Assembly: GCA_040756575.1 (NCBI GenBank)
Contig: JBFLYP010000006.1
Coordinates: 57,811 to 121,810, forward strand
DNA: 64,000 nucleotides
Reading direction: 5' to 3'
Origin: DTYU01 sp040756575
Lineage (GTDB): Bacteria > Bacillota > Desulfotomaculia > Desulfotomaculales > Ammonificaceae
The position numbers and the translations under genes were made by a program. Below the pieces are notes generated by a model that had not been told where the DNA came from, made no database searches, and saw only the letters and a list, made by a program, of their open reading frames with translations. Below, piece after piece: positions 1-8,534 of this stretch (positions within the stretch are counted from its first letter, which is position 1; the number at the start of each line of letters is the position of its first letter).

Positions 1-42
1 AGACCCGCGCCGGTCAGGAGCACTGCAGTTTGCTCTTGGTTC

Positions 43-1185
43 TCAGAGCCTGGCGGGCTTTTCGTTGATAACCACCCGGACCCGGACCAGTTTTCCTTCC
101 CGCCACAGAAGCACCTCGATTTGTGAGCCTATCCGTTGCGCCTTAATCGCCGCCACCAGATCATCCGGGGACTTTATTTTCCGGCCTGCAATCTCCAGCA
201 CCACATCTCCCCGGCCGATGCCGGCACGGTCGGCCGGGCTGCCGGGAACAACGCCGAGAACCAGCGCTCCCTCGGCTTTTGGAAGCCTGAGGTAATCCGC
301 CCAGTTGCTGTCGACCTGCTGCACCTGGACACCCAGCCAGGGGCGGATAACCTTGCCCTTCCTGATCAATTCGTCAAGCACGGATTTTACCGTACTGGAA
401 GGGATGGCAAAACCGATACCCTGCGCCTGTGCGTTTACCGCTGTGTTAATGCCGATAACCTCGCCCTGCAGGCTTAAAAGCGGACCGCCGCTGTTCCCGG
501 GGTTAATAGATGCATCTGTCTGGAGAAGATTCTTGTAATGCCGGTCCTCAATGTCTATCGGCCGCCCTTTGGCGCTGATGACCCCGACCGTAACGGTATG
601 ATCGAGGCCGTACGGGTTGCCGATGGCGATCACCCAGTCACCGACCCGCGCCCTTTCGGCATCGCCGAGTTTCAGGAAGGGCAGTTTCTTAGGAGCGTCA
701 ATCTTTAGCACAGCCAGGTCCAGATCGTAATCCGAGCCGACCACACGGGCGTTAAACGGTTCTTTAAAACCGCTGACGGTCACCTTGATCTCGGCAGCAG
801 AGCCGATAACGTGCTCGTTAGTGAGGATGTAGCCATCGTCGGAAATCAGAAATCCCGACCCGAGCCCGGGTTCATACTGCTGCTCCTGCGGCGTTATCCG
901 GCCGAAAAACTGGCGGAAAAACGGGTCGTTGAAAAACGGGTCGAAGTGAGGATTGCGGACCGGTGTCAGCGTATCAACCTTGACCACCGCCGCTCCTGCA
1001 TTTTCAACAATAGCCGCAATGGTACCGGGCTCGACACCCGGGAGCTGAGCCCGTGCCACGGTGTTTTCGTTTATGATATGGTTTCCTCCCTGGGTCACGT
1101 CCTGGACAAGAAGGCAACCGCCCGCGAAGCATATCCCCGCAATGAACGCCAATATCACTACCGGTGCGATCCACCGCCGTATCAT
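43..1185 (-). CDS. HtrA/DegP-type secreted serine protease
   Basis: A 380-residue trypsin-like serine protease with one C-terminal PDZ domain. The N-terminus has a hydrophobic segment at about residues 8-28, so the protein is probably membrane-anchored with the catalytic domain outside. The catalytic triad is visible: His near residue 123 in LTNEHVIG, Asp near 153 in YDLDLAV and Ser near 231 in GNSGGPL. The PDZ domain covers about residues 275-365 and ends at the C-terminus. HtrA family members degrade or refold damaged exported proteins. Length and layout match Firmicute HtrA/YycK/DegP proteins. The ATG at 1185 is preceded by a G-rich ribosome site. No partner gene is adjacent on the same strand. 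Confidence 0.95.
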   Translation of the reverse strand: MIRRWIAPVVILAFIAGICFAGGCLLVQDVTQGGNHIINENTVARAQLPGVEPGTIAAIVENAGAAVVKVDTLTPVRNPHFDPFFNDPFFRQFFGRITPQEQQYEPGLGSGFLISDDGYILTNEHVIGSAAEIKVTVSGFKEPFNARVVGSDYDLDLAVLKIDAPKKLPFLKLGDAERARVGDWVIAIGNPYGLDHTVTVGVISAKGRPIDIEDRHYKNLLQTDASINPGNSGGPLLSLQGEVIGINTAVNAQAQGIGFAIPSSTVKSVLDELIRKGKVIRPWLGVQVQQVDSNWADYLRLPKAEGALVLGVVPGSPADRAGIGRGDVVLEIAGRKIKSPDDLVAAIKAQRIGSQIEVLLWREGKLVRVRVVINEKPARL

Positions 1186-1361
1186 TATATATCAACCCCC
1201 CCTTTAATTAGTAATTATAAACCTTCTCATATGGTAATCAAGCCTGTTCACAAAAAGTTCACAGGTTTATACAGGTTTACAATTAAAAAGGTCCCGACCT
1301 GTGAAAGCAAATTTCTGCGCAAACCCTTACCTTAATAAAGTGCAAAACCGCTTGCCCGTTC

Positions 1362-4300
1362 TTATGGGTTGAGGGGTTCGATTCGCTTCGCAGTGATGCT
1401 TATCCCTTGTCCTCTGCGCTCCAAAATTCCCCCAACCTTCAAGGGCCCGGGTGCAGGGCCAAAAAGCAGGTGGCCGTACCTCTGGTAAATGTCTTCGAAA
1501 ACGGTAATGTCGATCAGCCCGGTCTCGTCCTCGAGGGATAAAAACACGACGATCCTGCCGCTTTTGGTGGGGGGACGGTGCGGCCTCACGGGAAGGCCGG
1601 CCACCTTCACCCACGTTCCACCGCGGAGGCCGCGCAACTGCCCGGCGGCAAGGTACCCCTCCTTGCGCAGTTCATCCCGCCGGAAACTCATATAATGCCG
1701 GTTGACGTCCATCCCAAGGATGTGGTATTCCAGCGCGTACTTTTCCACGGGTGAAAAGTCCGGCAACCCGGCGGGCGGGCCGAAATCCAGCGCTTTCTGA
1801 CGGGACGGGAGTACGAGGACCTCCGGCAGCCATGCCAACAGCTCCCGCCTGTTGGAGTGCAGGGTGTTAAACGCGCCGCAGAGGATCAGGTTTTTCAGCA
1901 CGTCCTTTCCCACCCGGGTGCGGGAGTAAAAGTCTGCAAGCGAGAAAAACGGCTCCCGGGAACGCGCCTGGATAATCGCGGCCAGCGCAGGCCGGCTCAT
2001 TCCTTTTACCCGGATCAGGGGGATGCGGATCGCCCCGTCCTCCACGGCGAACCTCTCCCCGCTCGTGTTGATTTCCGGCAGCAGGAACCTTATCCCCCTG
2101 GAACGTGCCTCGTTAGCCAGCGTGGCCGGTGAGTAAAACCCCATGGGCTGGTGGTTGAGGAGAGCAGCAAAGAAGTAAACCGGATGATGCGTGGAGAGGT
2201 AAGCCGTCCAGTAAGACGTGGTAGCGAAAGCCGCAGCGTGCGCCTCACAAAAGCCGTAACTGGCGTATCCCTCCAGGCAGGCGAAGATCTCCCCGGCCGT
2301 TTTTTCATCCACGCCCCTATCTACCGCCCGGCGGATAAACTCTTCGCCGAGAGACCGCATCTCCCGGTGCGAGCGGGCGTGGGTCATGAGCCGGCGCAGC
2401 CTGTCGGCCTCGCCCGGTGTAAAACCGGCCAGTTCCGCGGCTATCGCGATCACCTGTTCCTGAAAAAGAACCACTCCGTAAGTCTTCTCTAAGATGGGGA
2501 CTAATTTCGGGTGGAGGTAGGTAACCGGCTCCCGCCCCTGCCGGCGTGCCACGAAGGGATCCACCATATTTCCCCTGATCGGGCCCGGCCGGATCAGGGC
2601 CACGCTGGCCACGATATCTTCGATGTTCTCGGCATTGAGTCTCGTTTGCAGCGCCCGCTGCGCGGGGCTTTCGAGCTGGAAGACCCCTACGGTCCGGCCC
2701 CGGTTGAGGAGCCGGTAAGTCGCCGGGTCGTTGAGGGGCAGTTTTTCGTAGCTGAAGCCGGGACTAAAGGCAGAAATCTCTGCAGCGGCATCTTCCAAAA
2801 CGCTCAGGGTCTTGAGTGACAACAGGTCGAGCTTCACCAGGTTCAGGTCCTCTACGTCGTCCCGGTCGAACTGCGCGATCCGTACCCCTTTAGCGGCAAG
2901 CTGCAGCGGCGTAACGTCGGTGACGGGGCCGCCGCTCACGATCAGTCCTCCCAAGTGGGTGCCGAGGAACCGGGGGAAGCCGGCCACGCGGGCGCAGAAT
3001 TCGAAAAGGCGCTTGTACCGCTTCCTCCGCCAAGGGCCTCGCCGCAGCTCGGGGAAAAGCTCCAGGGCTTCGACGATCCGGTCCGCCCGGATAAAGGGCA
3101 TACTCTTGGCCAGCGCGTCTATCTCTTCCCTCCCATATCCCAGCACCTTGCCGAGGTCCCGCACGGCGGACCGGACCTGGTAGGTGGAGTAGGTCGCCAC
3201 GGCGGCCACCCTTTCCTCGCCGTACTTCCGGTAAACGTACCGCGACACCTCGTCCCGGTAGCGGGAATCGAAGTCGATATCGATATCAGGTTTCTCCGCC
3301 CGCTCGAGGCTCAGGAAACGCTCGAAAGCCAAGCGGCGGGCGACGGGGTCGACCTCCGTAAGGTAAAGGCAATACGCGACCGCGCTGGCGCCGGCCGAGC
3401 CGCGTCCGGAGCAGCGGATGCCTTTCGACCGGGCGTAGTTGACTATGTCCCAGACGACAAGAAAATAGTCCGCGTAGCCGAGGCGGGTGATCACCCCCAG
3501 TTCCTTATCGAGCCTCTCCCGCACCTCAGGGGTGAGGCGGCCGTAACGTTCCGTTGCGCCTTTATAGACGAGTTCCCGCAGGAAGGCGTCTGGAGACCCT
3601 CCATTCGGCACGGGAAACTCCGGGTAGCGCTTCTCGTCCGTAAGCACCGGTTCGCAGATTTCGGCTATCTCTATGGTCTTTCGCAGCGCCTCCGGGCACC
3701 ATGAAAAGAGGGCATACATCGCCTCCGGGCTTTTCAGGTGGTTCTCGCCGTTGAGTGGCCGCTCGGGGTGGACCTCCTCAAGGGGAATATGCAGCCGGAC
3801 GCAGGTGAGGAGGTCGTGGACCGGAAAGTCTTCGGGACGCGCGTAATGCACGTTGTTGGTCGCCACAACCGGGATGCCCAGCGTCCGCCCTAATTCGAGC
3901 AGCCGGCTGTTCAAAAAACGGTTGCCCGGCAGCAGCGTATCCTGCAGTTCCAGGCAAAATCCCTTACCCCACAAACCCAAACAGCGGCGGGCCGCCCGGC
4001 CCGCCTCCGCGTACCTGCGCCTGAGGATAAGGGAGGGGATCTCTCCCCGCCGGCAGCCCGACAACACGACCAGGCCGTCACGGTGTTCCTCCAGGTCGTC
4101 CCACGCGCAGCAGGGCTTGCCGTAGGGGCTGCCGAGATGGGCGCGCGTAAGCAACCGGCAGAGATTGGCATACCCCTTCGCGTCCCGGGCCAGCAGCGTA
4201 AGGTGGTAGCCGCCGGCCAGGGTGATCTCTGCTCCCTGGATCGGCTTGATGCCGGCGTCTCTTGCCGCGCGGGCGAACCGGACCGCGGCGCTCACGTTGT

Positions 4301-4436
4301 TGTGATCGGTGAGGGCCAGGGCCGGCATCTCCATTGCCGCAGTTGCCGCCACCAGGTCGGTGACGGCGCTGGCGCCGTCAAGGAAAGAGAAGGGGGAGTG
4401 CACGTGAAGGTGAACGAATGCTTTTCCGCCCATCAT
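1362..4436 (-). CDS. dnaE: DNA polymerase III alpha subunit (DnaE, error-prone DnaE2-like context)
   Basis: A C-family DNA polymerase of 1024 residues. It starts with a PHP domain (HLHVHSPFSFLDGA near residues 9-22). The polymerase palm carries PDIDIDF near residue 385, the paired catalytic aspartates. A helix-hairpin-helix region and a C-terminal OB fold (about 930-1000, with FLSLEDETGLIDITVF) follow. At about 1020 residues it is shorter than replicative DnaE1 and typical of DnaE2/ImuC translesion enzymes or short Firmicute DnaE. It is the third gene of an operon with a Y-family polymerase C-terminal domain and a DUF6504-like protein, with a LexA-like gene divergent. That context favours the mutagenic DnaE2 role, which is inference. 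Start ATG at 4436, 27 bp after the upstream gene. Confidence 0.9.
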   Translation of the reverse strand: MMGGKAFVHLHVHSPFSFLDGASAVTDLVAATAAMEMPALALTDHNNVSAAVRFARAARDAGIKPIQGAEITLAGGYHLTLLARDAKGYANLCRLLTRAHLGSPYGKPCCAWDDLEEHRDGLVVLSGCRRGEIPSLILRRRYAEAGRAARRCLGLWGKGFCLELQDTLLPGNRFLNSRLLELGRTLGIPVVATNNVHYARPEDFPVHDLLTCVRLHIPLEEVHPERPLNGENHLKSPEAMYALFSWCPEALRKTIEIAEICEPVLTDEKRYPEFPVPNGGSPDAFLRELVYKGATERYGRLTPEVRERLDKELGVITRLGYADYFLVVWDIVNYARSKGIRCSGRGSAGASAVAYCLYLTEVDPVARRLAFERFLSLERAEKPDIDIDFDSRYRDEVSRYVYRKYGEERVAAVATYSTYQVRSAVRDLGKVLGYGREEIDALAKSMPFIRADRIVEALELFPELRRGPWRRKRYKRLFEFCARVAGFPRFLGTHLGGLIVSGGPVTDVTPLQLAAKGVRIAQFDRDDVEDLNLVKLDLLSLKTLSVLEDAAAEISAFSPGFSYEKLPLNDPATYRLLNRGRTVGVFQLESPAQRALQTRLNAENIEDIVASVALIRPGPIRGNMVDPFVARRQGREPVTYLHPKLVPILEKTYGVVLFQEQVIAIAAELAGFTPGEADRLRRLMTHARSHREMRSLGEEFIRRAVDRGVDEKTAGEIFACLEGYASYGFCEAHAAAFATTSYWTAYLSTHHPVYFFAALLNHQPMGFYSPATLANEARSRGIRFLLPEINTSGERFAVEDGAIRIPLIRVKGMSRPALAAIIQARSREPFFSLADFYSRTRVGKDVLKNLILCGAFNTLHSNRRELLAWLPEVLVLPSRQKALDFGPPAGLPDFSPVEKYALEYHILGMDVNRHYMSFRRDELRKEGYLAAGQLRGLRGGTWVKVAGLPVRPHRPPTKSGRIVVFLSLEDETGLIDITVFEDIYQRYGHLLFGPAPGPLKVGGILERRGQGISITAKRIEPLNP

Positions 4437-4463
4437 TCAACCCTCGGTTGTCCGCAGATTTTA

Positions 4464-4706
4464 CTAATCGTAGATTCTATAAAGAAACCACCTATCCTGA
4501 TCCGTATCCAGGTAAATCTCCCAGAGGCCGCCTCCGGCAGTCTCGACCCGGAAGAAGAGCTTCGGCGCCTCGCCTTTCCACCACCGGCCGGTGTCCTTCC
4601 ACCTTTCCAGCACAGCCCGGACGGCATAACGCCTGCCGCGCCACTTAAAAGAGCGGGGAACGCCGTTCTCCGCAACGACCTTAAGCTCTCCCGCCGGGGA
4701 CTTCAA
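4464..4706 (-). CDS. DUF6504-like small protein of the mutagenesis cassette
   Basis: A small protein of about 80 residues. Tryptophan and basic residues cluster in SFKWRGRRY and the C-terminus is rich in aromatics (WEIYL, RWFLYRIYD). This matches the DUF6504 domain usually found next to or fused to Y-family polymerases and DnaE2; I am assigning it from recalled pattern, not a search. I place the start at a TTG (4706) because GGAGG lies 8 bp before it. A longer frame opens at 4796 but overlaps the upstream gene by 65 bp. It lies between the polymerase little-finger gene (ends 4732) and dnaE, on the same strand and likely in the same transcript. Confidence 0.65.
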   Translation of the reverse strand: MKSPAGELKVVAENGVPRSFKWRGRRYAVRAVLERWKDTGRWWKGEAPKLFFRVETAGGGLWEIYLDTDQDRWFLYRIYD

Positions 4707-4731
4707 AGCTTCCAACCTCCGAAAATGAGCA

Positions 4732-5235
4732 TTACCTGGCACCAAGCCTGGTCCGGAACGGGTCGTAAAAAGAAAGCATCCGCTCCCGCCGGTCAACCTC
4801 GACCGCGGCTGCCCGAACCAGGGCGTACTTCCGGCTCACTTCCTCACATACCCTTTGGAGCCTGGACTCCCGCAGGGGATCGGTCCCGTCAAAAAGGGTC
4901 AACTGCTCCGCCGCGGCACGCGCCAGTCCCGCCGCAGCAACCGTGATCTCCTCCACCGGGGCCGGAACGCACAGCCGCGAAACCAGCCGTTCCAGGTGGA
5001 GGTGGAGGTTCGCCGGTGCCTGGCGCCGGGCAAAGCGACCGGCAACGCTCACGGTGCCCTCCTCCGTCTCGGCCGCAACAAAGATTTCCCGGTAGACAAG
5101 GCCTCCGTCCTCCAGCTCACGCACAAGTGAAGCGGCCAGTTCCCGGCAGGCGCTCACCAGCGCCTGCCGCTCAACAATCCCGCCCAGCGACGCACGGACT
5201 GATAAAGACTGCTCCGGGCTTAACCCCGTTTGCAC
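4732..5235 (-). CDS. Isolated Y-family DNA polymerase C-terminal (little finger) domain, ImuB/DinB-like
   Basis: A 167-residue protein that matches only the C-terminal part of Y-family polymerases. The little-finger fold region runs from about residue 10 to 120, followed by an ImuB-like tail with LTLFDG and ERMLSFYDPF. The catalytic palm and fingers, with the two Asp/Glu motifs, are absent. The 255 bp upstream hold no coding trace of them. Either the gene is a relic cut at its 5' end, or a stand-alone clamp-binding/adaptor domain that works with DnaE. ImuB proteins in known mutasomes are catalytically dead adaptors, so loss of the palm may not abolish function. First gene of the operon reading into DUF6504 and dnaE. 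Confidence 0.7.
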   Translation of the reverse strand: MQTGLSPEQSLSVRASLGGIVERQALVSACRELAASLVRELEDGGLVYREIFVAAETEEGTVSVAGRFARRQAPANLHLHLERLVSRLCVPAPVEEITVAAAGLARAAAEQLTLFDGTDPLRESRLQRVCEEVSRKYALVRAAAVEVDRRERMLSFYDPFRTRLGAR

Positions 5236-5318
5236 TTAAGCCGACCTCCGGAAAGATTTACACCGCCGGTAAAATCAAATATAATTTTTGCAAAAAGTTT
5301 TTTTATAAAAAGTTTTAG

Positions 5319-5334
5319 ATAACAGTATTGTTAT
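5319..5334. promoter_or_regulatory. Palindromic operator candidate 1
   Basis: A 16-bp dyad ATAACA-N4-TGTTAT in an AT-rich stretch between the divergent mutagenesis operon and the S24-type regulator gene. The position suits repressor binding over the leftward promoter. Identification as an operator is inference. Confidence 0.4.
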
Positions 5335-5357
5335 ACAACTCGACCGGCATTGATCAT

Positions 5358-5376
5358 TGTACACCATTGGTGAACA
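5358..5376. promoter_or_regulatory. Palindromic operator candidate 2
   Basis: A 19-bp near-perfect dyad, TGTACACCATTGGTGAACA, with arms TGTnCACC and GGTGnACA. It sits in the same divergent intergenic region 24 bp from candidate 1 and about 115 bp before the regulator start. It is a plausible binding site for the HTH/S24 protein encoded at 5492. It does not look like the Bacillus LexA box (GAAC-N4-GTTC). Confidence 0.45.
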
Positions 5377-5491
5377 CTGCGTCAACCCGTTCATTAAGAG
5401 GAAACAGGCACTGCGAGCCGGGAGATAACGGCAGCGGCTCACAAGTTCCGCGGCGGGAACGCGTCACTTAAACCAAAGGAGCGGTCCAATC

Positions 5492-6331
5492 TTGGCGGCA
5501 GAAAGAAAGAATACCGGCAGCATAGCCCTGGGGCGGCTCTTAGCGGCCAAGCGGCTGTCCAGCGGCATGTCATACCGGGAACTCTCTGCTAAAATCGGGA
5601 AAGCGCCCTCTACGATACAATCGTGGGAACAGGCCAAAAGAATGCCGGATATTGACGACCTTTTCGTGCTGGCTGAGGTATTTGACACCGACCTCAACGA
5701 ACTCGTGACCCTGGCCGTCCCGCCCGCAAAAGAACTGGAAAGGCGCCTCGCAGCGGCAGAGGACCGGTATAGAAAAGCGGCCAGGGAGGCTTCCCGGAAG
5801 GCCGAAGCCGGGGACTCCGGGGCGGGACCGGCGCTTCTCGCAGCCCGTCGTGAAATTGCTTTCCTGCGGAACCTGATCACGCACAGGAAAAAACAGGACC
5901 AGCCGCACCGGCTCCCTCCCCGCGCGGTGCCGCTCTACGACCTGAAAAGGGTACCCGTGATAGGCAGCATCAGGGCCGGGCAGCCGCGCCTTGCGTTCGA
6001 AGAGGCGCTCGGCTACACCGGTGTCCCCCACGACGTGAGCGTAGATTATGCCCTTACCGTTGACGGGGACAGTATGGTGGGCGCCGGGATCGCACCCGGC
6101 GACATCGTATGGGTGAAACGGGCCGACTCGGGCAGCCCCGGGGATACGGTGGTTGCCTTGCTGGAAGGCCGGGAAGTCACCGTCAAGCACCTGCTGAAGG
6201 AAGGCGGGCGTTACATCTTGCGCGCCAACAACCCCGATCGCGAATACCCCGATATACCGCTCGGGCCGGAAGACAGGATCATCGGAATCGTGCAGCGGGT
6301 GGTAAAGCGGCCCGCACCTCCTCCGAGGTAG
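5492..6331 (+). CDS. LexA-like repressor: XRE helix-turn-helix plus S24 autopeptidase
   Basis: A 279-residue repressor with an N-terminal XRE-type helix-turn-helix (about residues 10-65), a charged probably coiled linker (75-120) and a C-terminal S24 peptidase domain (about 155-270). The S24 features are visible: an Ala-Gly cleavage site in SIRAGQP, the nucleophile Ser in DGDSM and the general-base Lys in VTVKHLL. Such proteins cleave themselves when RecA is activated by DNA damage and so release target genes. The start is TTG at 5492 with AAAGGAG about 9 bp upstream. It is divergent from the polymerase/DUF6504/dnaE operon, with two dyads in between, so control of that operon is likely. It differs from canonical LexA in its XRE rather than winged-helix domain. 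Confidence 0.88.
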   Translation: MAAERKNTGSIALGRLLAAKRLSSGMSYRELSAKIGKAPSTIQSWEQAKRMPDIDDLFVLAEVFDTDLNELVTLAVPPAKELERRLAAAEDRYRKAAREASRKAEAGDSGAGPALLAARREIAFLRNLITHRKKQDQPHRLPPRAVPLYDLKRVPVIGSIRAGQPRLAFEEALGYTGVPHDVSVDYALTVDGDSMVGAGIAPGDIVWVKRADSGSPGDTVVALLEGREVTVKHLLKEGGRYILRANNPDREYPDIPLGPEDRIIGIVQRVVKRPAPPPR

Positions 6332-6574
6332 CGCCGGCGGAAGCGCCTGTTGAGCCCCCTTTTTGGTCGGTCGGCCCCGTCTGCAAATACTCACGGGTTG
6401 CGGCCCAGCATCAAGGCGCAGCGTACCGTCAGCGTTCACCGCCTCCCGCACGCAACCGCTTGTGCCGCCACAACGATGAATCATGCCGTTAAGAAGCCCG
6501 GGCTCAACGAAAGGTATTCGTAAAAAACTGGGCAAATAGCGGAATATGCCCGCTTCACAGTCTTTTCCGCCCCG

Positions 6575-8449
6575 CTATGCTGTTATCGAGGCGGTAAAGG
6601 TCACCACTATGCGGTAGGAATAGCCGGCCGGAAGCGGATGGTCGTTCCACCCGACCGTTTGCCTGAAGGTTACCGGAAAGGACTTATCCCCGCTACTGCC
6701 GTAAATTTTACCGCCCGCCGGCAAAGTCACCTCGTACGCAGCGGCTACCTTCATGGCGTTTTGCAGCTTCTTGCCTGTATCGTATGATCCGTTCCAGGCC
6801 GTCATCCTCCCGTTGGTATTTACGGTATCCTCGTCGGAAGCGGTGACCTCCCATTGAGTCGAGTCGGGAGCCACCGCAACGGAGAGAATGCCGTCCTGCG
6901 TTTGGGGCTGACTCAGCAAAGGATCGAGCGTCCAACCGCTTATATCTGAGGGCGCGGTGATGGTGATGACGGGCGGCGTGGTGAAGCTGAAGCTGTAATC
7001 GCTCGTCAGGGAATTGTTCGCAAGGTCTTTTACGGAGCCTGCCGGAACGTAAACCGTGTAGGTTACACCGTCGCTTAAATCGCTCTGCGGGTCAATGGTA
7101 AGCACCGCGCCGGCAATGCTCTTGGTAAACGGAATACTGGTGCCGTCCTCGTGCTTCAAATCGATCAGGTTGTAGTTGTCACCTGCCTGCACATTCTCGC
7201 TGAAAGTGACGGTGATGTTCTGACTGTTAGGAACGTAAGTAGCGCCGTCGGAGGGATCCGTGCTGCTGACCGTCGGCGCGACACTGTCCCACCAGGCGTA
7301 CTTCAGGTCACCGTTTGTGGCGTCGTAGTAGCTGATGCGGGGGCTGCCGGAACCGTCCATGGCTATCGCGGAATAAGAACCGACATCCCCCCAGCTATCC
7401 ACGGTTGTAATGTGCCAGCCGCTGCCGTCCTTGTAAGCGTACTTGAGGTTGCCGTTGGCAGCGTCGTAGTAACTGATGTGCGGGTAATTGGAACCGTCTA
7501 ACACGATCGAAGTGTACCGTCCCACATCACCGGTGGTGTCGACCGTTTCTGTGTGCCAGCCGCTCCCGTCTTTATAGGTGTGATACAAACCGGAACCATA
7601 AGAACTGATATGCGGATATCCGGATCCGGACTCTAGGGCGATCGAAGTGTAATACCCCGCAGTCGTTTCCGCGTATTCGGTCGTCCAGCTGCCGTCCTTG
7701 TATGAGTATTCGAGCTCGTCACGGGCAAGAAGAATCCCCAGAATGCCGGGGTTCCAGTAGTAATAGCTGATGCGCGGGTTGCCCAACACGTCCAGTGCTA
7801 TCGAAGTGTAAGAACCGACGGTGCCCGCACTGTGAACGGTCTCTATTGTCCAGGAACCGCCGCTCTTGTGGGCGTACCTCAATTCGTCATGGGCCCCGAG
7901 CCCCAAAAGGCCGCCGGGGTCGTGACAATAATAGCTGATGTGCGGGTTGCCGGAATTATCAAGGGCCAGGGATGACCATTTCCCCATGTCGCTGGTACTG
8001 TCCACCGTCTCGGTATGCCAGCCGCCGCCGTCTTTATAAGCATACTTCAAATCCCCGTTGGTAACATCGTAGTAGCTGATGTGCGGGCGGTTTGAAGCAT
8101 CCAGCCGCAGCGAGGTGTACTGCCCTACATTGCCGGTGCTGTCCACGGTTTCGACGTACCAGCCCCCGACATCCTGATACGCGTACTTCAAGTCGGCGTT
8201 AGTGACATCATAGTAACTGATGTGCGCATAGTTGGACGAATCGACCGCAATCGAGGTATACTGCCCCACGTCTCCCAAGAGGCCGCCGTCATCAACTGTT
8301 CCTATACGCCACCCGGCGGCTGCCGCCACTCCCCGGGACCCGGTCACCAAAAGGCAAATGAAAACCGTTAAAGCTAATATAACACCCGGCCGCAGCGCCC
8401 GGCGCCCGGTGAGAAACAACTTGCTTTTTGTCCCTTTTAACACGGCCAT
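6575..8449 (-). CDS. Secreted repeat protein with a Big_5 domain and a shared C-terminal domain
   Basis: A 624-residue exported protein with a signal peptide at about 14-45. Residues 45-370 contain about seven repeats of some 45 residues built around the motif YTSIALD..G.PHISYYD and LKYAYKDG.GWHTETVD, probably a beta-propeller-like fold. A Big_5/SbsA-type Ig-like domain follows at about 375-475 (DPSDGATYVPNS to YSFSFTTP). The last 130 residues resemble the whole mature part of the small secreted protein at 10472-10987, ending in the same pattern of RQ.V.W.D and GY. Function is unknown; a cell-surface adhesin or structural role is inferred. It is the last of three surface genes on the same strand. 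Confidence 0.75.
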   Translation of the reverse strand: MAVLKGTKSKLFLTGRRALRPGVILALTVFICLLVTGSRGVAAAAGWRIGTVDDGGLLGDVGQYTSIAVDSSNYAHISYYDVTNADLKYAYQDVGGWYVETVDSTGNVGQYTSLRLDASNRPHISYYDVTNGDLKYAYKDGGGWHTETVDSTSDMGKWSSLALDNSGNPHISYYCHDPGGLLGLGAHDELRYAHKSGGSWTIETVHSAGTVGSYTSIALDVLGNPRISYYYWNPGILGILLARDELEYSYKDGSWTTEYAETTAGYYTSIALESGSGYPHISSYGSGLYHTYKDGSGWHTETVDTTGDVGRYTSIVLDGSNYPHISYYDAANGNLKYAYKDGSGWHITTVDSWGDVGSYSAIAMDGSGSPRISYYDATNGDLKYAWWDSVAPTVSSTDPSDGATYVPNSQNITVTFSENVQAGDNYNLIDLKHEDGTSIPFTKSIAGAVLTIDPQSDLSDGVTYTVYVPAGSVKDLANNSLTSDYSFSFTTPPVITITAPSDISGWTLDPLLSQPQTQDGILSVAVAPDSTQWEVTASDEDTVNTNGRMTAWNGSYDTGKKLQNAMKVAAAYEVTLPAGGKIYGSSGDKSFPVTFRQTVGWNDHPLPAGYSYRIVVTFTASITA

Positions 8450-8534
8450 GCAGCACCTCTGCGGCTTTTCAGTGCCAAGCGCTTTAACTGCATCCTCCCA
8501 GGCCCGCTACGCGTCACCTTTTGAATCAGAAAAG

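Noticed and set aside
5570..6535. 321-residue minus-strand frame across the S24 regulator
   Set aside because: Antisense to a well-defined repressor and without any recognisable domain.
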